From: Nevskia sp.
GTDB taxonomy: Bacteria > Pseudomonadota > Gammaproteobacteria > Nevskiales > Nevskiaceae
Assembly: GCA_031291075.1 (NCBI GenBank)
Contig: JARLJS010000239.1
Span: forward strand, 1 to 38,505
Length of the DNA stretch: 38,505 nt
Direction: 5' to 3'
The notes below the pieces were generated by a model. It saw only the letters and a list, made by a program, of their open reading frames with translations, was not told where the DNA came from and made no database searches. A program made the position numbers and the translations under genes. Below are positions 22,370 through 31,158 of the stretch, piece by piece. The number at the start of each line of letters is the position of its first letter. Within the stretch, counting starts at the first letter, position 1.

Positions 22370-22825
22370 ATGAACGATGTGGACACCATCACGCTGCTCA
22401 ACCGCCTCATCGTCACGTCCCGCAACGGCGAAGCCGCCTTGCGTGCCGCGGCGTCGGAGGCGCATCACGCCGAGCTGAAGGAATCGCTGATGGAGTATTC
22501 GCGCTTCTTCGGCGAGGTGGTGCACGAGATGCAGGATGTGGTGCACAAGCTGGGCGGGCACCCCAGGGGCATCGGCACCTTCGGCAACACGGTGCACCGC
22601 ACCCTGCTGCACCTGCGCGCCCTGGTGGAGGGCCGCAACGAGGCGCTGATCCTCGACAGCGTGGAAAGCGACGAGCGCGAGGCCGATATGCGCTTCGACG
22701 ACGCGGTGACGCACTGGGAGACCGCGCCGGAAGTGCACGCCATGCTCGAACGCTACCGCGACGGCGCGCGGCGCCGCCACGAGGTGATCAAGGAGATGCG
22801 GCAGCGGCTGAATACGCTGCACTGA
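22370..22825 (+). CDS. DUF2383/PA2169-family four-helix bundle protein
   Basis: 151 aa from ATG 22370, with AGGAGG 7 bases upstream. It follows the DUF2383 pattern: NRLIVTSRNGEAALRAAA, HAELKESLMEYSRFFGEVVHEMQ, LGGHPRGIGTFGNTVHRTLLHL and SDEREADMRFDDAV. The fold is a ferritin-like four-helix bundle that may bind metal through Glu/His residues. The function is unknown; relatives are often stress-induced. It stands alone, followed by a repeat-rich gap. Confidence 0.85.
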   Translation: MNDVDTITLLNRLIVTSRNGEAALRAAASEAHHAELKESLMEYSRFFGEVVHEMQDVVHKLGGHPRGIGTFGNTVHRTLLHLRALVEGRNEALILDSVESDEREADMRFDDAVTHWETAPEVHAMLERYRDGARRRHEVIKEMRQRLNTLH

Positions 22826-22845
22826 CGGGGGCTGACGCCCGCCGG

Positions 22846-23098
22846 CGAGGGCGGGATGGGCTACGGGTTGCCGCAGAGCGCGCGCCGGATGGCAGGGCGG
22901 GAGTCATCCCGCCGGTCGCGGCAGGCGGGATACGCTGCGCTGCTCCCGCCCTACGAGGCTCCGGTGGTAGCCAGGATGAAACGCAGTGGAATCCGGGAGC
23001 GTCGTGCAATTCCCGGATTCCGTTTCACTCCATCCGGGCTACTGGCTGCGCTCGGATACAGCCGGGATTCGCTACGCTTCATCCCAGCCTACGAGCTG
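22846..23098. repeat. Mosaic of palindromic repeats
   Basis: The gap between the DUF2383 gene and the FAH hydrolase gene is nearly all repeat-derived. Arms of a GGCGGGAT...ATCCCGCC type are at about 22849-22955 (for example GGCGGGAGTCATCCCGCC at about 22898-22915). A family B palindrome occupies 22967-23042. A further partial arm (GCTACGCTTC then ATCCCAGCCTACG) ends near 23095. No gene is present. Confidence 0.6.
22967..23042. repeat. Complete family B palindrome, 76 bp
   Basis: GTAGCCAGGATGAAACGCAG then TGGAATCCGGGA forms the left arm, 12 bases make the loop, and TCCCGGATTCCGTTTCACTC then CATCCGGGCTAC forms the right arm. About 28 of 32 positions pair, giving a long cruciform/REPIN. It is the most compact copy of the family in the window. 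Confidence 0.7.
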
Positions 23099-23123
23099 CA
23101 CTTCGATCAGGGCGCCAGCGCCG

Positions 23124-23741
23124 TCACACGCAATTCCACTCGAAATGCCCGATCTCCGCGCTCTGCAGCGACACGCGGTCGCCCGGCAGCAGCGGACCCA
23201 CGCCGGCGGGCGTGCCGGTGTAGATCACGTCGCCGTCGCGCAGGGCCCAGGTGCGGGACAGGATATGGATCTGCCGCGCCACCGGGAACAGCATGTCGCG
23301 GGTGTGGCCGTGCTGGCGCAGTTCGCCGTTGACCTGGCAAGTGAATTCCAGGTCCTGCAGGTTGTGGCCGTGGTAGGGCTTCCATTCGCCCAGTGGCGCG
23401 GCGTGGTCGAAAGCCTTGCACAGCTCCCAGGGATTGCCCTTGCCCTTGAGCCGGTTCTGCAGGTCGCGCAGGGTCAGGTCCAGGCCCAGCGTGAGGTGGC
23501 TGACGTGGGACAGCGCCGCCTCTTCGGCGATGTCGGCGCCGCCGCCGGTGAGCAGCACCACCAGCTCCGCCTCGTGGTGCACGCTGCCCTTGTCGCGCGG
23601 CAGGGTCAGCGGCATGCCGACCGGGACGACGCAGGACGGCGGCTTCATGAACACCACGAAGGCCTCGTCCGGGGTGTTGCCCAGTTCCTTGATGTGCCCG
23701 GCGTAGTTGCGGCCGATGCAGAAGATGCGCTTGACGTCCAT
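23124..23741 (-). CDS. Fumarylacetoacetate hydrolase (FAH) family protein
   Basis: 205 aa, the short single-domain form (YcgM/FahD1-like) that hydrolyses or decarboxylates acylpyruvates. IFCIGRNYAGHIKELGN opens the domain. The metal ligands are E57 and E59 (SVHHEAELVV) and D88 (LGLDLTLRD). The substrate/lid motif KAFDHAAPLG and the ending IYTGTPAGVGPLLPGD are typical. GAGG precedes the ATG at 23741 by 5 bases. It starts 9 bases after the stop of the carotenoid oxygenase gene on the same strand, so the two form an operon, possibly for breakdown of an aromatic or isoprenoid compound. The exact substrate is not known. Confidence 0.88.
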   Translation of the reverse strand: MDVKRIFCIGRNYAGHIKELGNTPDEAFVVFMKPPSCVVPVGMPLTLPRDKGSVHHEAELVVLLTGGGADIAEEAALSHVSHLTLGLDLTLRDLQNRLKGKGNPWELCKAFDHAAPLGEWKPYHGHNLQDLEFTCQVNGELRQHGHTRDMLFPVARQIHILSRTWALRDGDVIYTGTPAGVGPLLPGDRVSLQSAEIGHFEWNCV

Positions 23742-23750
23742 GGAGCCTCG

Positions 23751-25238
23751 TTATTCGCTGTGGCGCAGGGCTGAACCCGGCGTCCAACAGGCATGGGTGC
23801 CGCTGGGGATGCGCGCCGGCAGCCGCACCTTGGCGATGGGGCCGGCCGCGAGGTCCTGCGCGGCGTAGACCCAGCACTCGGAGCAGTCGCGGTTCAGGTC
23901 GGTGACGAAGCTTACTAGGTAGCCGTCGTCCTCGGCGTTGCCGCCGGGGCGGGGCGCAAAGGGTGCTTCGCTGCCGTAGATGCCCGGCCCGAACAGCACC
24001 GGCTGGTTGTTGCCCGTACGCAGGTCATGCTTGCACAGGCCGTTGAACAGGAACATGCCGTGCTCGCCCAGGGCGCTGTAGACGTAGCGGTGCGGGTGCA
24101 TGGCGTGGTTGCGGTTGAAGGTGCCGAATTCGGTCACGCCCTCGTCCAACGGTTCCTCGCGGGTGGTGCCGCGCGCCAGGTCGAAGCGCCAGCGCCAGAG
24201 CTGCGGCTTGAGCGAGTGCAGGTCGGTGTAGGCCATCAGCATGGCGTAGGGCTTGGGCGCGCCCTCCAGCGGCGGCGGCAGCGGGCAGCGCTGGCGGTAG
24301 CCGTCGAGGATCACCTCGTCGCCGTCCTCCCAGGCGTTGACGAAGTGCAGGGCGTAGGTCGGCGCGGCCTCGAACCAGCGGATGTCGGGATCGATATCCG
24401 TTCCGGGCCGCGGCACCAGGGCGAAGCGCGAGGGCAGGTCGTGCATGCGCGCCACGTGCAGGCCCTTGGGCAGCAGGGCGGCGTCCCAGAACAGCGGGAA
24501 GTCGCACAGGATCATGAAATGCCGCGTGTATGCCATGTCGTGCGGCAGGCGCGGGCCGGGCAGGGGCACCGGCCGGTAGTGGTGCAGCCTGCCCTCCGCG
24601 CTCACCACGCCGCAGTGCATGTAAGGCGCCTGCTTGGAATAGTTGAAGAACAACAGCTCGCCGGTGGTGGTATCCACCTTGGCGTGGGCCGACACGCCCT
24701 CGGCCGGAAAGCCGCCTTCCCCTTCCCACTTCGCCGGGCCGAACTGCTGCAGCGTCTGCGGGTCGAGCTGGTACAGCTCGCCGCACTGGTAGAACGAGGT
24801 GAGGGCGCGGCCGGCGTGCACCACCACGTCGGTGCTGGAGGAGTCCTTCAGCGCGCCCTGCGCGCCCCAGCCGGGGCGCTCCGAGCGCGGCGGCATCTCC
24901 GCCAGGCCGGACCACAGCGCCCGCCCCGCGTTCTGCTCCGCCAGGAAGCCGGCGGTGCGGACGAAGCGGTTGCGGTAGCTGGCACGGCCGCCGCGGAAGC
25001 GGATGGCGTGCAGCATGCCGTCGCCGTCGAAGGGATGGTACTTGCCCAGCGGCTGGTGCACCGGGTTCTCGGAGTTGCGCAGGTAGACGCCGTCCAGGTC
25101 CATCGGCAGGCTGCCTTCCACGTCGAGCGCGTCGGCGTCCCACTCCTCGAACATCGGCGTCCAGGCGCCGTGCAGGTAAGGGTGGGGATCGGCCGGGTCG
25201 ATGGTCGAATGGACGCGGTTGACGAGCTTCGCCTTCAT
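23751..25238 (-). CDS. Carotenoid cleavage / lignostilbene-type dioxygenase
   Basis: 495 aa non-heme iron dioxygenase of the carotenoid oxygenase (RPE65) family, a seven-bladed propeller. Four iron-binding histidines can be placed: H185 (SAHAKVD), H233 (LPHDMAYT), H298 (ALHFVNAWEDGD) and H482 (SGTHACW). LPMDLDGVYLRNSENP near residue 45-60 is the family opening, and FDGDGMLHAIRF follows. It cleaves a C=C double bond in apocarotenoids or stilbenes, so resveratrol or lignostilbene-like substrates are possible. No carotenoid biosynthesis genes are near. Weak GGGGGAGATC precedes the ATG. The FAH hydrolase gene follows in the same operon. Confidence 0.92.
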   Translation of the reverse strand: MKAKLVNRVHSTIDPADPHPYLHGAWTPMFEEWDADALDVEGSLPMDLDGVYLRNSENPVHQPLGKYHPFDGDGMLHAIRFRGGRASYRNRFVRTAGFLAEQNAGRALWSGLAEMPPRSERPGWGAQGALKDSSSTDVVVHAGRALTSFYQCGELYQLDPQTLQQFGPAKWEGEGGFPAEGVSAHAKVDTTTGELLFFNYSKQAPYMHCGVVSAEGRLHHYRPVPLPGPRLPHDMAYTRHFMILCDFPLFWDAALLPKGLHVARMHDLPSRFALVPRPGTDIDPDIRWFEAAPTYALHFVNAWEDGDEVILDGYRQRCPLPPPLEGAPKPYAMLMAYTDLHSLKPQLWRWRFDLARGTTREEPLDEGVTEFGTFNRNHAMHPHRYVYSALGEHGMFLFNGLCKHDLRTGNNQPVLFGPGIYGSEAPFAPRPGGNAEDDGYLVSFVTDLNRDCSECWVYAAQDLAAGPIAKVRLPARIPSGTHACWTPGSALRHSE

Positions 25239-25288
25239 GACGATCTCCCCCCTGACTAGAGCATCTTCAGTTTAGATGTATACAGGTG

Positions 25289-25399
25289 TTCCCCTCTCCC
25301 GCGTGCGGGAAAGGGGTAGGGGAGAGGGGCTTTGGGTCGGACGAAAAGCCTCTCTCCCGGCCCTGCGGGCCACCCTCTCCCGCACGCGGGAGAGGGGAA
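25289..25399. repeat. Family C inverted repeat element, 111 bp
   Basis: A perfect 22-bp inverted repeat (25289-25310 and 25378-25399, beginning TTCCCCTCTCCC). Each arm can fold by itself (CCCCTCTCCCGC-GT-GCGGGAAAGGGG). Internal arms GGGGAGAGGGGC and GCCTCTCTCCCGG occur between. A single related hairpin occurs at 10406-10429. It lies between the carotenoid oxygenase promoter region and the pckA terminator. Confidence 0.75.
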
Positions 25400-25444
25400 T
25401 GAACGTGTGCGCTCCGCTTGCCATGGCGCCGACAGGCCCCATGC

Positions 25445-25475
25445 AAAACGGCCGCCGGTTGCCCGGCGGCCGTTT
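25445..25475 (-). terminator. Rho-independent terminator of pckA
   Basis: A 13-bp perfect stem (AAACGGCCGCCGG, 4-base loop, CCGGCGGCCGTTT; 25446-25458 and 25463-25475) lies 37 bases after the pckA stop. On the minus strand it runs into TTTT. Confidence 0.85.
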
Positions 25476-25511
25476 CAATGTACCGCAAAAGCCCGTTGTC
25501 CGCGCTGGCGT

Positions 25512-27179
25512 CTAGATGCGTTCCTCGATGCCGAACGCCGCGAAGCCCTTCTGCTGGAAGTTGTTGCGGAACATGTCGCGCAACTTGACGGCCTGGGCGT
25601 CGTAGGCATCCTTGTCCGACCAGGTGTTGCGCGGGTTGAGCATCTCGCCCGGTACGCCCGGGCAGGACTTGGGCATCCGCAGGTTGAGGATCGGGTGCAG
25701 CTCGGTCTCCACGCCGTCCAGCGCGCCGGTGAGCGCGGCGTTGAGGAGGGCGCGGGTGACCTTGATCGGGAAGCGCTTGCCCACGCCGTGCGGGCCGCCG
25801 GTCCAGCCGGTGTTGAGCAGGATGCAGCGCGCCTTGTGGTGCTCCATCTTGTCCGCCAGCAGCCTGGCGTAGACGTTCGGCTTGTGCGCCATGAAGGGGC
25901 CGCCGAAGCAGGCGGAGAAGGTCGGCGTCGGCTCGGTGATGCCGACCTCGGTGCCGGCCACGCGCGCGGTGAAGCCGGATACGAAGTGGTACATCACGTC
26001 CTTGCTGTCCAGGATCGAGATCGGCGGCAGCACGCCGAAGGCGTCCGCCGTGAGCAGCACGATGGTCTGCGGGTGCGGGCCCTGGCCGTTGGCCATGATG
26101 TTGGGGTTGGCGTCGAGCGGGTAGCTCAGGCGCATGTTCTCGGCGATGGAGTCGTCGCTGTAGTCCAGCTCCTGCGGATCGCACTCCTCCATCCGCTTGC
26201 CCGGCAGCGGCGGCACGTTCTCGATGATGGTGCCCGGCTTGGACAGGGCGGCGGCAATGATCGGCTCGGCCTGCTTGTCGAGGTCGATCAGCTTGGCGTA
26301 GCAGCCGCCTTCCAGGTTGCACAGGCCGTTGTCGGACCAGATGGTCTCGTCGTCGCCGATCAGGCGGCGCTCGGGGTCGGCCGACAGGGTGGTCTTGCCG
26401 GTGCCGGACAGGCCGAACAGGATCGCGGCGTCGTTCTTCGGGCCGACGTTGGCGGAGCAGTGCATCGACAGGCGGCGGTCCAGCGGCAGCAGGAAGTTGC
26501 CGACGGTGAAGATGGTCTTCTTCACCACGCCGCAGTAATCGGCACGGCCGGCCACCAGGCAGATGCGGTTGCGGGTGTCGATGACCACCGCGGCTTCGGC
26601 GCGACTGCCGTCGCGTGCCGGCTCGCACATGAAGCTGGGGATGTTGAGCATAGTCCAGCGGCGGGCCTCAATGTCCTTAACGCCCACCAGGTCCTTGGGG
26701 AACATGTTGTGGGCGAACATGGCGTGAGTGGCGTACTCGCCGACGAAGCGGTAGGGCACCGCGAACGCCGGGTCGGAGCCCATGAACACGTCCTTCACGT
26801 ACAGGCTGGCGCGCTTCTCGTTGAGGTACTGCACCACCCGCTTGAGCAGGCCCTGGTACTGGTCCGGATCGTAGGGGTTGAGGTCGGCCTTGAACCAGAG
26901 CTGGTCGGCCACTTCCGGCCACTTCACCGCGTAGGTGTCCTTGGTGCGGCGGCCGGTGCAGTCCGGATCGGTGTAATACACCAGCGGTCCCTTCACCCCC
27001 AGCCTGGTCTGGAACGCTTTCTGCTCGTTGCCGCCACCGTCCCGCCGCACCCGGCCGCGGTCGTTGCGAATCGCCTCGTGGAACAGCTCCTCCTTGCTCA
27101 AGCCGTACTTGTAGGACACGGATTTGAGGCCGAACAGTTTTTCCAGGTCGGCCTGGAAATTGGGGGTGACGTTGGACAT
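25512..27179 (-). CDS. pckA: Phosphoenolpyruvate carboxykinase (ATP)
   Basis: 555 aa. It converts oxaloacetate plus ATP to phosphoenolpyruvate, CO2 and ADP, the first committed step of gluconeogenesis. The P-loop GLSGTGKTT is at residues 256-264 and kinase-2 LIGDDE at 273-278. RRLSMHCSAN, the WSDNGLCNLEGGCYAK block and the C-terminal NTGWTGGPHGVGKR (R near 460) complete the active site. ATP-type rather than GTP-type is clear from the P-loop and length. The usual HGW after DDE reads TIW here, a variant that may mark a divergent clade. Weak ribosome site. It is a single-gene unit with terminators before (27217-27260) and after (25445-25475). Confidence 0.96.
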   Translation of the reverse strand: MSNVTPNFQADLEKLFGLKSVSYKYGLSKEELFHEAIRNDRGRVRRDGGGNEQKAFQTRLGVKGPLVYYTDPDCTGRRTKDTYAVKWPEVADQLWFKADLNPYDPDQYQGLLKRVVQYLNEKRASLYVKDVFMGSDPAFAVPYRFVGEYATHAMFAHNMFPKDLVGVKDIEARRWTMLNIPSFMCEPARDGSRAEAAVVIDTRNRICLVAGRADYCGVVKKTIFTVGNFLLPLDRRLSMHCSANVGPKNDAAILFGLSGTGKTTLSADPERRLIGDDETIWSDNGLCNLEGGCYAKLIDLDKQAEPIIAAALSKPGTIIENVPPLPGKRMEECDPQELDYSDDSIAENMRLSYPLDANPNIMANGQGPHPQTIVLLTADAFGVLPPISILDSKDVMYHFVSGFTARVAGTEVGITEPTPTFSACFGGPFMAHKPNVYARLLADKMEHHKARCILLNTGWTGGPHGVGKRFPIKVTRALLNAALTGALDGVETELHPILNLRMPKSCPGVPGEMLNPRNTWSDKDAYDAQAVKLRDMFRNNFQQKGFAAFGIEERI

Positions 27180-27216
27180 GGATTGAGAAGGCTCGCGAGG
27201 TGTGAAGTGAATTTTG

Positions 27217-27260
27217 AAAAAAAGAAGACCGGGTCCGGGCCAGGGGCGGACGGGACCGGT
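27217..27260 (-). terminator. Rho-independent terminator after pilJ
   Basis: On the minus strand ACCGG...GTCCG pairs with CGGAC...CCGGT (27228-27260) with a small internal loop, followed by TCTTCTTTTTTT (complement of 27217-27227). It lies 74 bases after the pilJ stop and separates pilJ from pckA. Confidence 0.55.
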
Positions 27261-27333
27261 ATTTTACTGGAAATCGATCAAATTTTCGGCAATCCGCGCC
27301 TAATCACCGCCGAATGGTCGCTTTCTTGACGAC

Positions 27334-29331
27334 CTAGGCGCTCGCCGGCAGCTTGAATCCCGCCACCGATTCACGCAGCTTGTCGGACAGGTGGTTCAAC
27401 TCGCCGATGGCCTGTGCCGTGCTGTTGGCGGAGCCGGAGGTCTGCACCGCGATCTCGCGGATGCCCTGCATCACCCCGGCGATCTTGGTGGCTTCCGCCG
27501 ACTGGGTGCGGGCGGCGCCGGAAATCTCCTGCACGCCCTTGGCCAGTTCCTGCGAGGAGGCCTCGATGCGGGTCAGGGACTGGCCGGCTTCCTCGGCCGA
27601 CTTGGCGCCTGCCACCACGTTGGAAGTGGAGCGCTCCATCGAGACGATGGCCTCGGTGGTGTCGGCCTGGATGGTCTTGACCAGGCTTTCGATCTGGCGC
27701 GTGGCGGAGCCGGCACGTTCGGCCAGGCGCTGCACCTCGTCCGCCACCACCGCGAAGCCGCGGCCCGCCTCGCCGGCCATGGCGGCCTGGATCGAGGCGT
27801 TCAGGGCCAGCGTGTTGGTCTGTTCGGCGATGTCGTTGATGAACTCGATGATGTTGCCGATCTCCTGCGACGACTCGCCCAGGCGCTTGATGCGCTTGGC
27901 GGTGTCCTGGATCTGCTCGCGCAGCACCGCCATGTTCTGGATGGTGCGGCCCACCGTGCTGGCGCCGTTGTGGGCGATCTGCACCGAGGTCTGCGCCTGT
28001 ACCGCGATGCGCTCGGCGCGGCCGGCCACCTCCTGCATCTGCTGGCTGGTGGCGGTGATGGCGTTGGCGGCCGCCACCACCTCGCGCGCCTGGCGGTCCG
28101 AGGCCTGGCTCATGCGCTGGGCGTTGTCCTGGGTGCTGGCCGCCGAGCTGACGATCCGCTCCGAGGTCTGGTTGATGGTGCCCACCAGGCTGCGCAGCGT
28201 CTGCACCGTGTAGTTGATCGAGTCGGCGATGGCCCCGGTGAAGTCCTCGGTCACGGTGACGTCCACGGTGAGGTCGCCGTTGGCCAGGTTGGTGATCTCG
28301 TCCAGCAGGTTGAGAATGGCCTGCTGCTGCTTGGCTTCCTTGGCCTCCACCTCGCTCAGGCGCGTCCGTACGCCGGCCGAGAACAGCAGCATGAAGGCGA
28401 TCAGCGACAGCACCGCCAGGCCGCTGGCGACGTACACCAGGTAGGGCCACAGCCTGCCGCGCGCGCCGGTCTCGTCGAGCAGGGCCTGCTCCAGGTTCTT
28501 GGACGCGGCGATGACGTCGGTGGCGTTGGCCTGCAGGCCGGCGGCCGCCTGCTGCAGCTTGGCGATCGAGGTGGCGTCGCGTCCCAGCGCCTCCACCGCG
28601 GCGGCCACCGGGGCGAAGTCGGCGGCGGCCTTCTTCAGCGCGGCGTCCACCGCCGAGTCGTTGGCGGCACCACTGTCCAGCAGCTCGCGGTTGCGCTCGC
28701 CGAACTCGCCGGCCAGTCTGGTCACCGTGTCCGGCAGGCCCTGCCCGCTGCGGCCGGAGTAGACGATCTGGGTGACGGCGGACTTGATCTGCTCCAGCCG
28801 TGCCTTCTGGTTGGCGGCGGTGGAGTTCTGCACCAGCGTGCCGTGGCTGGCCAGGCGGGCTATCGCCACATCGTAGTCAGCCGCCGTCGCGTCGGCGGCG
28901 GTGGTGATCGAATCGTAGCTGTCGGCGATGTGGTTGAAGGCCTTCTGGTTGTTGAGCATGTCGCGCACCGACAGGCTCATCGCGTTCCAGGTACGCGCCA
29001 GGCTGTCGAGCTGCGAGCGCACCGACGACGGCGCCGCGGAGATGCCGGCGGCACTGTCGCCCTGGCGCAGCGCCTGCACGTTGTCCTCGAAATTGGCGGA
29101 CACCGCGCGCAGCGTGGCGAAGTCCGGCTGGGCGGCGCGTCCGGCCGAGACCAGCGTCTCGGCGTCGGCCGGGAACTGCCGCGCCAGCGCGTTCCAGGTG
29201 TGGTCGCGTTCGCTGGTGAGCTGGATGCGGAGGAAGCTGGCGGCGGCGAGGATGATGAAGAAGGCCGCCGCGATCAGCGGCCAGATCTGTCGACGGGAAC
29301 CCGTCAACAGGTGAGGGGCTGCATCAGCCAT
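27334..29331 (-). CDS. pilJ: PilJ-type methyl-accepting chemotaxis protein (twitching motility)
   Basis: 665 aa, close to PilJ of Pseudomonas (682 aa). TM1 is at about 16-38 and the sensory helical bundle at 39-294 in the periplasm. TM2 is at 295-319, HAMP at about 340-395, and the signalling hairpin at 400-650 has its tip at [20 protein letters not shown] (about 496-515), then [22 protein letters not shown]. It senses surface contact or pilus-related cues and controls the ChpA kinase through PilI. Start ATG 29331, 35 bases after pilH. Unlike in Pseudomonas, it is not next to pilI and chpA, which lie 5-9 kb away on the other strand. The sensor residues are not known. Confidence 0.92.
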   Translation of the reverse strand: MADAAPHLLTGSRRQIWPLIAAAFFIILAAASFLRIQLTSERDHTWNALARQFPADAETLVSAGRAAQPDFATLRAVSANFEDNVQALRQGDSAAGISAAPSSVRSQLDSLARTWNAMSLSVRDMLNNQKAFNHIADSYDSITTAADATAADYDVAIARLASHGTLVQNSTAANQKARLEQIKSAVTQIVYSGRSGQGLPDTVTRLAGEFGERNRELLDSGAANDSAVDAALKKAAADFAPVAAAVEALGRDATSIAKLQQAAAGLQANATDVIAASKNLEQALLDETGARGRLWPYLVYVASGLAVLSLIAFMLLFSAGVRTRLSEVEAKEAKQQQAILNLLDEITNLANGDLTVDVTVTEDFTGAIADSINYTVQTLRSLVGTINQTSERIVSSAASTQDNAQRMSQASDRQAREVVAAANAITATSQQMQEVAGRAERIAVQAQTSVQIAHNGASTVGRTIQNMAVLREQIQDTAKRIKRLGESSQEIGNIIEFINDIAEQTNTLALNASIQAAMAGEAGRGFAVVADEVQRLAERAGSATRQIESLVKTIQADTTEAIVSMERSTSNVVAGAKSAEEAGQSLTRIEASSQELAKGVQEISGAARTQSAEATKIAGVMQGIREIAVQTSGSANSTAQAIGELNHLSDKLRESVAGFKLPASA

Positions 29332-29366
29332 GTGGACTCCAGTTGCTGTCGTCGACCGGGTTCAGC

Positions 29367-29732
29367 TCAGCCACCGATCACGGTCCTGATCTTGTCGAGC
29401 AATTCCGCTTCCTTCACCGGCTTGACCACGTACTCGCGGGCGCCCTGCCGCAGCGCCCACAGCCGGTCGGTCTCCTGGCTCTTGCTGCTCACCACGACGA
29501 TGGGGATGGTCGCCGTGGCCGGATCCTTGGACAGCGTGCGGGTGGCCTGGAAGCCGTTCACGCCCGGCATCACCACGTCCATCACCACGCAGTCGGGACG
29601 CTGGGTGCGGGCCAGCTCGATCGCGGCTTGGCCGGAGGCCGCCTCCAGCACCTCGTACCCCGCGCGTTCCAGCATCTGCTTGAGATGTGCCTTGTCGGTG
29701 GGCGAATCGTCCACCACCATCACGCGAGCCAT
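29367..29732 (-). CDS. pilH: PilH-like CheY-type response regulator
   Basis: 121 aa single receiver domain. Active-site residues are the VVDDSP acidic pair near 7-9, phospho-acceptor Asp in CVVMDVVMPG (about 50) and Lys in VVKPVKEAEL. Start at ATG 29732: GAGAGG lies 7 bases upstream, and an in-frame GTG at 29738 overlaps the site. In Pil-Chp systems PilH limits or redirects the phosphosignal so that pilus retraction and extension are balanced. It is upstream of pilJ on the same strand. The PilH name rests on the pairing with pilJ and on sequence pattern; a second regulator, PilG, is at 35753. Confidence 0.9.
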   Translation of the reverse strand: MARVMVVDDSPTDKAHLKQMLERAGYEVLEAASGQAAIELARTQRPDCVVMDVVMPGVNGFQATRTLSKDPATATIPIVVVSSKSQETDRLWALRQGAREYVVKPVKEAELLDKIRTVIGG

Positions 29733-29797
29733 GCTCACCTCTCCCTCATCCTAAGATTTGCGCCCGGCTTCTTGTATTTGGCGCGTCCCTGCTGGCT

Positions 29798-29839
29798 ACT
29801 ATAAACCAAGGCCAGTAAACCAAGCCTAGGGTACCCTAG
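29798..29839 (-). promoter_or_regulatory. Possible pilH-pilJ promoter region with direct repeat and palindrome
   Basis: On the minus strand TATAGT (complement of 29798-29803) may be a -10 box. It overlaps two exact copies of TAAACCAAG (29802-29810 and 29816-29824, period 14). CTAGGGTACCCTAG at 29826-29839 is a perfect palindrome that overlaps the pyrC' stop codon. The -35 box is weak, which fits an activated promoter. The roles are guesses. Confidence 0.3.
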
Positions 29840-31158
29840 TGCGCCCCGAGCCAGGTCCGCACGGCACGGCCGGCGAAATTCTGCCGGGCGAACGGCGTGT
29901 TGCGGCCGCGGCTGCGCATGGCCGACGGGTCGAGCTGCCACTCCAGGGCGGGATCGACCAGTACCAGGTCGGCCCGCGCGCCCGGGCCCAGGCTGCCGGC
30001 CTCGACCCCGAGCACCGCCGCCGGTCCCGGCGCCAGCCGCGCCGCCGCCTGCAGCGGGGTCAGCACGCCCTCGTGCACCAGCCGCAGCGCCAGCGGCAGC
30101 AGCGTTTCCAGCGAGGAGATACCCGGTTCGGTCATCGGCAGCGGGTTGATCTTGGCGTCGGCCTCGTGCGGCTGGTGGTCGGAACAGATCGCCCCGATGC
30201 TGCCGGCACGCACCGCCGCTCGCAGCGCGTCGCGGTCCTGCGCCGTGCGCAGCGGCGGCAGCACGTGCGCCATGGCGTTGAAGCCGTCCAGGTCCTCGTC
30301 GGTAAGGAACAGCTGGTGCGCCGCCACGTCGGCCGTGACCGGCAGGCCACGCGCCTGGGCCGATTCCAGCAGCGCCACGCCGCGGGCGCTGCTGAGGCGG
30401 CCGAAGTGCACCCGCGCCCCGGTGTCCTCCACCAGCGAGATCCACTGCCGCATCGCCACCGCCTCGGCCGAGACCGGGATCGGCGGCAGGCCGAGCCGGG
30501 TCGCCACCGCGCCCTCGTGGGCGCAGCCGCCGTTGGCCAGCGCCGGGTCGAGCGGCACCACGTGCACCGTGATGCCCAGGCTGGAGGCATATTCCAGCGC
30601 CCGCCGCGCGATCAGCGTGTTCGCCACCGGCGCCAGGCCGTTGCCGACGCCGACACAGCCGGCCTGCTTGAGCGCGCTCATCTCCGACAGCGCATCGCCC
30701 TCCAGGCCGCGGGTGAGCGCGCCGAGCATGTAGACGTAGGCGCCGCCGGCCGCCTTGGCGATGCGGTTGACGCGCACCACCACCGCCGTGTTGTCGATCA
30801 CCGGCCGGGTATCCGGCGGCAGGCACAGCGCCGTGATCCCCGCCGCCAGCGCCGCGGTCGATTCCGAACGCATGGTGGCCTTCTGCGTGTGGCCGGGTTC
30901 GCGCATGCGGGCGCACAGGTCCACCGCGCCCGGCATCAGCCACAGGCCGCTGCCGTCGATGGTCTCGTCGTACCTGGCGCCCTTGGGGGCGGCGGGGCCG
31001 TGGTAGTCGATGCGGCCGTCGCGGAAGCCGAGGCAGCCGGTCGTGTCCGTGTCGGCGACCGGATCCAGCAGGCGGACGTTCTTGATGAGAACAGCAGGAA
31101 GCGGCGGGAGGCGGGAGGCGGGAGGCGTAACAGCGGGTTCTGCGGAGGGTTCTTTCAT
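29836..31158 (-). CDS. pyrX: Non-catalytic dihydroorotase-like protein PyrC' (PyrX)
   Basis: 440 aa amidohydrolase homologue. Where active dihydroorotases have DxHxHxREPG, this protein reads [10 protein letters not shown], so the zinc-binding HxH is lost. The later ICSDHQPH is kept, and [15 protein letters not shown] has lost one His. In Pseudomonas a similar inactive protein is needed to assemble PyrB into the active ATCase complex and lies just after pyrB, as here. It starts four bases inside the pyrB end (ATGA overlap), so it is coupled to pyrB. The first 20 residues ([18 protein letters not shown]) are encoded partly by a GGCGGGA repeat. A working dihydroorotase must lie elsewhere. Confidence 0.88.
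   Translation of the reverse strand: MKEPSAEPAVTPPASRLPPLPAVLIKNVRLLDPVADTDTTGCLGFRDGRIDYHGPAAPKGARYDETIDGSGLWLMPGAVDLCARMREPGHTQKATMRSESTAALAAGITALCLPPDTRPVIDNTAVVVRVNRIAKAAGGAYVYMLGALTRGLEGDALSEMSALKQAGCVGVGNGLAPVANTLIARRALEYASSLGITVHVVPLDPALANGGCAHEGAVATRLGLPPIPVSAEAVAMRQWISLVEDTGARVHFGRLSSARGVALLESAQARGLPVTADVAAHQLFLTDEDLDGFNAMAHVLPPLRTAQDRDALRAAVRAGSIGAICSDHQPHEADAKINPLPMTEPGISSLETLLPLALRLVHEGVLTPLQAAARLAPGPAAVLGVEAGSLGPGARADLVLVDPALEWQLDPSAMRSRGRNTPFARQNFAGRAVRTWLGAH

Noticed and set aside
22846-23098. Possible small gene between the DUF2383 gene and the FAH hydrolase gene
   Set aside because: Open frames there are translations of palindromic repeat arms.
25332-29754. Long plus-strand open frames opposite pckA, pilJ and pilH
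   Set aside because: No recognisable motif and strongly biased composition; pckA, pilJ and pilH motifs on the other strand explain the DNA.
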